Part shown: in pieces, positions 1 to 18,900 of the stretch | How the letters are laid out: every line of letters starts with the position of its first letter | Numbering within the stretch: the stretch's first letter is position 1 | Assembly: GCF_036388275.1 (NCBI RefSeq) | Contig: NZ_DASVSF010000018.1 | Location: 1 to 20,636 of the forward strand | Length of the DNA stretch: 20,636 bases | Source of the DNA: Longimicrobium sp. | Lineage (GTDB): Bacteria > Gemmatimonadota > Gemmatimonadetes > Longimicrobiales > Longimicrobiaceae | Reading direction: 5' to 3' | Program-made: the position numbers and the translations under genes | The notes under the pieces: generated by a model | Told to the model about the DNA's origin: nothing | The model's input: the letters and a program-made list of their open reading frames with translations, nothing else | Database searches by the model: none

Positions 1-9885
<9,885 letters not shown>

Positions 9886-9945
9886 GGTGCGAAAACGAGG
9901 GTCGCGGTGAACGGGCCGGCCGGGCCCGTCGGAGTCGTGTCGAGA
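9886..9945 (-). other. 60-nt spacer between the two NRPS genes
   Basis: This is the only non-coding DNA in the window. On the sense strand it runs from after TGA (9948-9946) to ATG (9885-9883). It holds no recognisable promoter and no AGGAGG-like ribosome site; the bases just before ATG are TTTTCGCACC. Both genes are in the same frame and the spacer itself has no further stop, so the single TGA is all that separates them. The two genes are almost surely one operon. Confidence 0.85.
9912..9928. other. GC-only inverted repeat in the spacer
   Basis: The plus strand holds CGGGCC, five bases, then GGCCCG, a 6-bp perfect stem with a GC-rich 5-nt loop. No T-run follows on the sense strand, so it is not a convincing intrinsic terminator. 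It could slow ribosomes or RNase between the two genes, or be a chance feature of high-GC DNA. Confidence 0.4.
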
Positions 9946-12900
9946 TCACCCATCGGTGGCATCGTCGTCGAGCAGCGCGCCCAGGCGCGCGAGCTCCTCC
10001 GGGTCGAACTGGGCGAGCAGCGCGTGGACGACGTGCTGGGCGAGCGTGGAGAGCACCGGCTTTTCGAACAGGTCGGCGATCCCCACCTCCGCGCCCAGCA
10101 CCTGCCGCACACGCGAGATCACGCGGACGGCCAGGAGCGAGTGGCCGCCCAGCTCGAAGAAGTGGTCGTGGCGGCCCACCCGTTCCAGGCCCAGCACCTC
10201 GGCCCAGATCCCGGCCAGCGCCTCCTCCGTCTCCCCCACAGGCGCCTCGTAGCCGCGCGTCGCGAATGCGTCGCCCTCGGGCGCGGGCAGCGCCTTGCGG
10301 TCCACCTTGCCGCTCGGGGTGAGTGGCAGCGCATCGAGATGGACGTACGCCGCCGGCAGCATGTACTCCGGCAGGCGCTCCGCCAGGTACGCCCGCAGCG
10401 CATCGGCCTCGACGGTGCCGGGGCCCACGATGTACGCCACCAGCCGCGGGTCGCCCGCCCCCACCTCGCGCGCGGCCACCACGGCCTCGCGCACCGACGC
10501 GTGCTCGCGCAGCCGCGCCTCGATCTCGCCCGGCTCGATGCGGAAGCCGCGCACCTTCACCTGGAAGTCGGCGCGCCCCAGGAACTCGAGAACCGCAGTG
10601 CGTGAGTGCGTCAGTGCGTCAGTGCGGGAGTTGGGCACGGGATTCACTTCCGCACTCACGCACTCACGCACTTCCGCACTCTCCCGCCACCGCGCCCGGT
10701 CGCCCGTCCGGTACAGGCGCGCGCCCACGCCGCCGAACGGGTCGGGGACGAAGCGCTCCGCCGTCAGCCCCGGCCGCCCCAGGTAGCCGCGCGCCAGGAG
10801 CCCGCCCAGGAACAGCTCGCCCGCGACGCCCGGGGGCACGGGCGCCCCGCGCGCGTCCAGGACGTAGGCGCTGCGTCCCGGAAGCGGCCGCCCGATGGGC
10901 GCGGCCGATCCGGCGAAGCGTGCCGCAAAGCCGGCGGAGACGGCGAACGCCGTGGCGGTGACCACCGCCTCCGTGGGCCCGTAGCAGTTGAGCAGGCGCG
11001 TGGCCTCTCCCGCGGCCGCCGCCGCCGTCGGGAGGGCGTCACCGCCCACCAGGAGGAGCCGTACCCCGGGAAGCGAGCCCGTGGCCAGGACCTCCTGCCA
11101 GTACGCCGGCGGGAGATTGGCGACGGTGACGCCCAGGGAGCGGGCCCGCCCCGCGAAATCGGCGGGGCTCCACAGCTCCGCTCCCCGAAGCACCAGCGTG
11201 GCGCCGGTGAGAAGCGGCAGGAAGACCTGCTCCAGCGACACGTCGAAGCCCGACGAGGCGAACTGGAGAACACGGTCCTCGCGAACGATCCCCAGTGCCC
11301 CGGCCATCGCGCGGAAGTGCGCGGCCGCGGCACCGTGCTCCACCCCCACGCCCTTGGGGCGGCCGGTGGATCCCGACGTGTAGATCAGGTAGGCGAGGCC
11401 CTCCGGACGGACGCCGGAGACCGGCGGATCGCCGCATTCGGCGCCGATCCGCTCCGCGTCGGCGTCCACCCGAACCGTTGCATCGACGCCGATGCGCCCG
11501 GCGAGCGCCGCGCGCGTCACCAGCGCAATCGTCCCGGCGTCTTCGGCCATGTACGCCAGGCGCTCCGCGGGAAGCGACGGATCGAGCGGCACGTAGACGC
11601 CGCCCGCTTTCAGGACGGCCAGGAGGGCGACCACCAGCTCGGGGCCCCACTCCAGGAATACCCCCACCCGCGCCTCGGGCCCCACCCCGAGCGCCCGCAG
11701 GTGGTGCGCGAGCCGGTTGGCGCGCGCGTCCAGCTCCGCGTACGTCAGCGTCTCGTCCGCATGGACCAGGGCCGCGGCCACGGGCGTCAGCCGCGCCTGC
11801 GTCCCGAACAGCTCGTGGATGCACGGCCCGGAGAGGTGCGCCGCCTCGCCCGCGCTCCACTCCTCCACGACGAGGCGCCGCTCGGCCTCGGGGAGGAGCG
11901 GGAGCGCGTCCACGGCCTGCAGGTCGTCGGCGGCGAACGCCTCCAGCACCCGGCGCAGGTACGCCACGTGGCGCTCGATGGTGGCCTGCTCGAACAGCGA
12001 CGTCGCGTACATGAGACTTCCGGCGATGCGCCCGCCCGCCTCGCCAAGGGCGAGCGACAGGTCGAACTTCGCCACCTGCAGCGACGCCGAGGACACGCCC
12101 CCCAGCGTGAGGCCGGGGAGCTCCAGCCGGCTCTCCGATGCGCTCTGCCACGAGAACATCACCTGGAAGAGCGGGCTGTGCGCCAGGGTGCGCGCCGGCT
12201 GCACCAGCTCCACCACCTGCTCGAAGGGGATGTCCTGGTGGTGCTGCGCCTCCAGCGCCCGCTCCCTCACCCGCCGGAGCAGATCCGAGACGGACGGCGA
12301 ACCGCCGAGCTCGATCCGCAGGGCCAGCGTGTTCACGAAGAACCCGATCAGCCCCTCGATCTCGCGGCGGCCGCGGTTCGCCGAGGGCGTCCCGACCACC
12401 ACGTCGCCCTGCCCCGACAGCCGGTCCAGCACCGCCGCCCAGCCGGCCAGCAGCGTCATGTGCAGCGTGCTGCCGTGCCGGCGCGAGAGCGCCTTGAGCC
12501 CGGCGGAAAGCTGGTCGCCCAGGTCGATCCCCACGAGGGCCCCGGCGTGGTCCTGCCGCGCCGGGCGCGGGCGGTCGATGGGCAGCTCCAGCCGCTCCGG
12601 CGCGCCGGCCAGGGTGCGCGTCCAGTACTCCGCCTGCTCCCGCAGCACCTCCCCGTCCACCCACTTCCGCTGCCAGGCGGCGTAGTCCGCGTACTGCACC
12701 GGCAGCGGCGGAAGCGGATCGGGCCGGCCCTCGCGGAAGGCGCCGTAGAGCGCGCCCATCTCGTTCGTCAGCACGCCCGACGACCAGCCGTCGGAGACGA
12801 TGTGGTGCATCGTCAGCAGCAGCACGTGGTCGTCCTCCGCCAGCCGGATCAGCTGGCCGCGGACCAGCGGGCCGCGCTCCAGGTCGAACGGGGCGTTCGC

Positions 12901-15900
12901 CTCCTCGCCGGCCAGGCGGCGCAGCTCCGCCTCGGCATCGGGATGGGCGGAAAGGTCGTGCCCGGCCAGGTGGAATCCGCTCTCCCCGATCGGGGCGATC
13001 CGCTGCTCCGGTTCGCCGCCCGCGGCGTGGAAGGTGGTCCGCAGTGCCTCGTGCCGCTCGACGATCCTTTCCAGCGCGCGAGCCAGCGCCGTGCCGTCCA
13101 GCTCACCGCGCAGGCGCAGCCCCTTGGGGATGTGGTACATGCTCCCCATCCCGCCCATCTGCTCCAGGAACCAGAGCCGCTGCTGGGCAAAGGAGAGCGG
13201 AAGCCGGCCAGTCCGCGCCACCCGCTCGATGGGGGGCAGGTCGGCGCGCCCCGCCTGCTCCAGCCCCCGCGCGAAGTCCGCCAGCGCCGGACGCTCGAAC
13301 AGGTCGCCGATCCCCACCTCCGCGCCCATCGCCTGGCGCACGCGCGAGATCACGCGGACGGCGAGCAGCGAATGGCCGCCCAGCTCGAAGAAGTTGTCCC
13401 CGCGCCCCACCCGCTCCACGTCCAGCAGCTCGGACCAGATCTCCGCCAGCGCCTGCTCCATTTCCCCCAACGGGGCCTCGTAGCCGCGCCGCGCGAACGC
13501 GTCGCCTTCGGGCGCGGGCAGCGCGTTGCGGTTCACCTTGCCGCTGGACGTCAGCGGAAAGGTGTCGAGGCGCACGTACGCCGCCGGCACCATGTGCTCC
13601 GGCAGGCGCTCCGCCAGGAAAGCCCGCAGCGCATCGGCCTCAGCGGAGCCGGGGCCCACGCTGTACGCCACCAGCCGCCGGTCGCCCGCCTCGTTCTCGC
13701 GCGCGACGACCACCGCCTCGCGCACCGACGCGTGCTCGCGCAGCCGCGCCTCGATCTCTCCCAGCTCGATCCGGAAGCCGCGCACCTTCACCTGGAAGTC
13801 GTTGCGTCCCAGGAACTCGATAGTCCCGTCCGGCCGCCACCGCCCCAGGTCGCCCGTGCGGTAGAGCCGCGCCCCGGGCTGGCCACCGAACGGGTCGGGG
13901 ACGAAGCGCTCCGCCGTCAGCCCCGGCCGCCCCAGGTAGCCGCGCGCCACCTGCACCCCGCCCAGGTATAGCTCGCCGGCCACGCCGGCGGGCGCCGGCT
14001 GGGCGGCACGGTCCAGGAAGTAGGCGCGGCAGCCGGCCATCGGCCGGCCGATGGACACGTGCGGACCCGCCACCTCGGCCGGGCAGCGCAGCCAGGTGAC
14101 GTCCACGGCGGCCTCGGTGGGGCCGTAGACGTTGTGCAGTTCTGCGTGCGGCAGCAGCTCCGCCGCGCGCCGCGCCAGGGCGGCCGGGAGCGCTTCGCCG
14201 CCGCACACCACCCGCGCGACGGAGGTGCACCGCTCGATCCCCGGCTCCTCGAGCAGGAACCCGAACATGGTGGGGACGAAGTGCAGCGTGGTGACACCCT
14301 CGCGGCGGATCGTCTCCGCCAGGTAGGCGGGGTCGCGGTGCCCGCCCGGGCGCGCGATCACCATCCTCGCGCCCGCCAGCAGCGGCGGAAAGAGCTCGCG
14401 CGCCGAGGCGTCGAAGCTCACCGGCGTCTTCTGCAGCACCACGTCGCCGGGGCCGAGCGGCCACGCCTCGCCCATCCACCCCATGACGTTGGCCAGCGCG
14501 CGGTGCTCCACCATCACCCCCTTGGGGCGGCCGGTGGAGCCGGAGGTGTAGATGACGTACGCCAGGTGGCCGAGCGCCGGCCCCGCACCCATCGAGGAGG
14601 GATTCTCCGCGGGCTCGTCCACCCAGTCCCCCGCGCGGGCATCGAGGTCGATCACCGGGATGGCCTCGCCGGCGAAGCGCGCGGCGGTGCCGGCGTGCAC
14701 CAGCAGCGCCGCGGGGGCGCCGTCGTCCAGCATGTGGCGCAGCCGGTCCTCGGGGTCGCCCGGGTCCAGCGGGACGTACGCGCCCCCCGCCTTGAGCACG
14801 GCCAGGAAGGCGATCATCAGCTCCGGGCTGCGCTCGATGCAGACCGCCACCCGCACGTCGGGCCCCACGCCCCGTCCGCGGAGGTGGTGTGCCAGCCGGT
14901 TGGCGCGGTCGTTCAGCTCCGCATACGTCAGCGAGCGGTCCTCGAAGACCACGGCGACGGCGTCGGGGGTGCGCGCCACCTGCGCCTCGAAGAGCTCGTG
15001 CACGCACGCGTTGCGCGGGACGTCCCTCTCCGCGCGGTTCCACTCCTCGAGCACCAGGCTCCGCTCGGCCTCGTCCAGCAGCTCCAGCCGGTCCACCGGC
15101 TGCGCGTCGTCGGCCACCATCGCGTCCAGCACGCGCCGCAGGTAGCCCACCCAGCGCTCCACCGTCGCCTGCTCGAAGAGCGCCGTGGCGTACGTGGCGC
15201 TGCCCACGATTCGGCCGCCCGCCTCCCACAGCGTGAGCGACAGGTCTACCTTCGCCGCCGCCGCCGTCGCCCGCCCCGACCCCGCGTCCACCCCCGCCAG
15301 CCTGAGGCCGGGGAGCTCCAGCCCACCCTCCGGGGCGTTCTGCCAGGTGAGCATCACCTGGAAGACCGGGTTGTGCGCCAGGCTGCGCGCGGGCTGCACC
15401 AGCTCCACCACCTGCTCGAAGGGGATGTCCTGGTTCTGCTGCGCACCCAGCGATCGAGCCCGTACCTGCACCAGCAGCTCCGCCAGGGTGGGGGAGCCGG
15501 CGAGATCCACGCGCACCGCCAGCGTGTTCACGAAGAAGCCGATCAGCCCCTCGATCTCGGTGCGGCCGCGGTTGGCGGTGGGGGTTCCGACCACCACGTC
15601 GGGCTGGCCCGAAAGGCGGCCCAGCACCGCGGCCCAGGCGGCGAGCACGGTCATGAACAGGGTGGTGCCGTGGCGCTGGCCCAGCGCTTTCAGGCCGGCC
15701 GTCAGCGCCTCGTCCATCACCACGCCCACCGACGCGCCCGCCTGGTCCCGCCGCATGGGACGCGGATGATCGGTGGGGAGCTCCAGCAGCTCCGGCGCGC
15801 CGGTGAGCGTCTCCGTCCAGTACTCCGCCTGCTGCCGGAGCACGTCGCCATCCACCCACTTCCGCTGCCATGCCGCGTAGTCGGCGTACTGCACCGGCAG

Positions 15901-18900
15901 AGGCGGCAGGGGATCGGGCTCGCCGCGGCGGAAGGCGTCGTAGAGGGCGCCCAGCTCGCGGGTGAACACCCCCATGCTCCAGCCGTCGGAGACGATGTGG
16001 TGCATGGTGACGACCAGCACGTGGTCGTCGGCCGCCAGCCGGATCAGCTGGCCGCGGATGAGCGGCCCCTGCTCCAGGTCGAACGGCGCCCGCGCCTCTT
16101 CGCCCAACAGCCGCTGCAGTTCGGACCTCGCCTGGGGATCGCCGCCGAGGTCGTACTCCGCGAGCGGGAACCGGCTCTCCTTCACCGGGGCGATGCGCTG
16201 CGCGGGCACGCCGTCACTCGCGGGAAAGCGGGTGCGCAGCGCCTCGTGCCGCGCCACGATCCGCTCCAGCGCACGCACCAGCGCCTCCCGGTGCAGCTCG
16301 CCCCGCAGCCGCAGGCGGGTGGGGATGTGATAGGCCGTCCCGGCGCCGTTCATGTGGTGCAGGAACCAGAGACGCTGCTGGGCGAAGGAGAGCGGCAGCG
16401 CGCCGCTCCGCTGCACCGTCTCGATCGGCGGCAGGTTCGTCCGCGCGGCCTCCTGCACCCCGCGCGCGAAGTCCGCCAGCACCGGGCGCTCGAACAGGCC
16501 GCCGATCCCCACCTCGGCGCCCATCACCTGGCGCACGCGCGAGATCACGCGAACGGCGAGCAGCGAGTGGCCTCCCAACTCGAAGAAGTTGTCCCAGCGG
16601 CCCACCCGCTCCACGCCCAGCAGCTCGGACCAGACCTCCGCCAGCGCCTGCTCCGTCTCTCCCACCGGGGCCTCGTAGCCGCCCCGCGCGTACGCGTCCC
16701 CATCGGGCGCGGGGAGCGCCTTGCGGTCCACCTTGCCGCTGGGCGTCAGCGGCAAGGCGTCGAGCCGCACGTACGCCGCCGGCACCATGTACTCCGGCAG
16801 GCGCTCCGACAGGTACGAGCGCAGCGCCTCGACTTCGACGGAGTCCGATCCCACGACGTACGCCACCAGCCGCGTGTCGCCCGAGCCCTCCGCGCGCGCG
16901 GCCACCACGGCCTCGCGCACCGACGCGTGCTCGCGCAGCCGCGCCTCGATTTCGCCGAGCTCGATGCGGAAGCCGCGCACCTTCACCTGGAAGTCGATCC
17001 GGCCCAGGAACTCGAGAACCGCAGTGCGTGAGTGCGTCAGTGCGTCAGTGCGGGAGTTGGGCACGGGATTCACTTCCGCACTCACGCACTCACGCACTTC
17101 CGCACTCTCCCGCCAGCGCGCCCGGTCGCCGGTGCGGTACAGGCGCGCACCCGGCGCGCCGCCGAACGGGTCGGGGACGAAGCGCTCCGCCGTCAGCCCC
17201 GGCCGCCCCAGGTAGCCGCGCGCCAGGAGCCCGCCCAGGAACAGCTCGCCCGCCACGCCCGGGGGAACGGGTGCCCCGCGCACGTCCAGGACGTAGGCAC
17301 TGCGTCCCGGGAGAGGCCGCCCGATGGGCGCGGCCGATCCGGCGAAGCCCTCCGCGAAGCCGCCGGGAACGGCGAACGCCGTGGCGGTGACCACCGCCTC
17401 CGTGGGTCCATAGCAGTTGAGCAGGCGCGTGGCGTCTCCCGCGGCCGCCGCCGCGGTGGGAAGTGCGTCGCCGCCGACCAGGAGAAGCCGTACCTCGGGA
17501 AGTGCACCCGTGGCCAGCACCTCCTGCCAGTACGCGGGCGGGAGGTTGGCGACGGTGACGCCCAGGGAGCGGGCCCGCCCAGCGAACTCGGCGGGGCTCC
17601 ACAGCTCCGCGCCCCGGAGCACCAGCGTGGCTCCGGTGAGAAGCGGCAGGAAGACCTGCTCCAGCGATACGTCGAACCCCGCCGAGGCGAACTGGAGCAC
17701 GCGGTCCTCGCGGACGATCTCCAGCGTCGCGGCCATCGCGCGGAAGTGCGTGGCCGCGGCACGGTGCTCCACCGCCACGCCCTTGGGGCGGCCCGTGGAG
17801 CCGGACGTGTAGATCAGGTAGGCGAGGCCCTCCGGAGCGACGTCCGATGCCGGCGCGTCGCCGCGCTCGACGGCGATCCGCTCCGCGTCGGCGTCCACCC
17901 GCACCGTCACGCCGACAGCCAGGCGGCCGGCAAGTGCGTCGCGGGTCACCACGACGCCGGCCCCGGCGTCTTCCGCCATGAACGCCAGGCGCTCGTCGGG
18001 GAGCGACGGATCGAGCGGCACGTAGACGCCGCCCGCCTTCAGCACGGCCAGAAGCGCGACCACCAGCTCGGGACCCCACTCCAGGAAGACCCCCACCCGC
18101 GCCTCGGGCTCGACGCCGAGCGACCGCAGGTGGTGCGCGAGCCGGTTGGCGCGCGCGTCCAGCTCCGCGTAGGCCAGCGTCTCGTCCGCGTGGACCAGGG
18201 CGACAGCCCCGGGCGTCAGCCGTGCCTGCGCCTGGAACAGCTCGTGGATGCACAGCTCGGGCACGTGCGCCGCCTCGCCCGCGCTCCACTCCTCCAGCAC
18301 CCGGCGCCGCTCGGCCTCAGGCAGGAGCGGGATCGCGTCCACGGCCTGCAGGTCGTCCGAGACGAATGCCTCGAGCACCCGGCGCAGGTAGGCCAGGTGG
18401 CGCTCGATGGTGGCCCGTTCGAACAGCGACGTCGCGTAGGTCAGGCTACCGGCGATGCGCTCGCCCGCCTCTCCCATTGAGAGCGACAGGTCGAACTTGG
18501 CCGCCGCCTGGGACGCCGCGCCCGCGCCCTCCAGCCTGGCACCGGGGACCTCCGGCGGGCCTTGCGACGCGTTCTGCCAAGCGAACATCACCTGAAAGAG
18601 CGGGCTGTGCGCCATGCTGCGCACCGGCTGCACCAGCTCCACCACCTGCTCGAAGGGGATGTCCTGGTGTTGCTGCGCCCCCAGCGATCGCGCCCGTACC
18701 TGCTCCAGCAGTTCCGCCACGGTGGGCGGACCGGAAAGGTCCACGCGCAGGGCAAGGGTGTTGACGAAGAAGCCGATCAGCCCCTCGACCTCGGTGCGCC
18801 CCCGGTTGGCCGTGGGCGTCCCTACCACCACGTCGTCCTGGCCCGAGATGCGGCCCAGCACCGCGGCCCACCCGGCGAGCACGGTCATGAAGAGGGTGGC

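Noticed and set aside
9912..9928. GC hairpin as an intrinsic terminator between the two genes
   Set aside because: The stem is only 6 bp and no T-run follows on the sense strand. The genes look co-transcribed.
13501..13545. M3 A10 motif (GKVNRNAL) as evidence of an inactive A domain
   Set aside because: The catalytic Lys is retained and only neighbouring residues differ, so inactivity is not supported.
10606..17031. Other long plus-strand open frames (10606-13971, 14059-17031)
   Set aside because: These are again exactly antisense to the first NRPS gene, low-complexity in composition and without domains or independent upstream signals. Their ends fall in or near the octamer repeats by chance.
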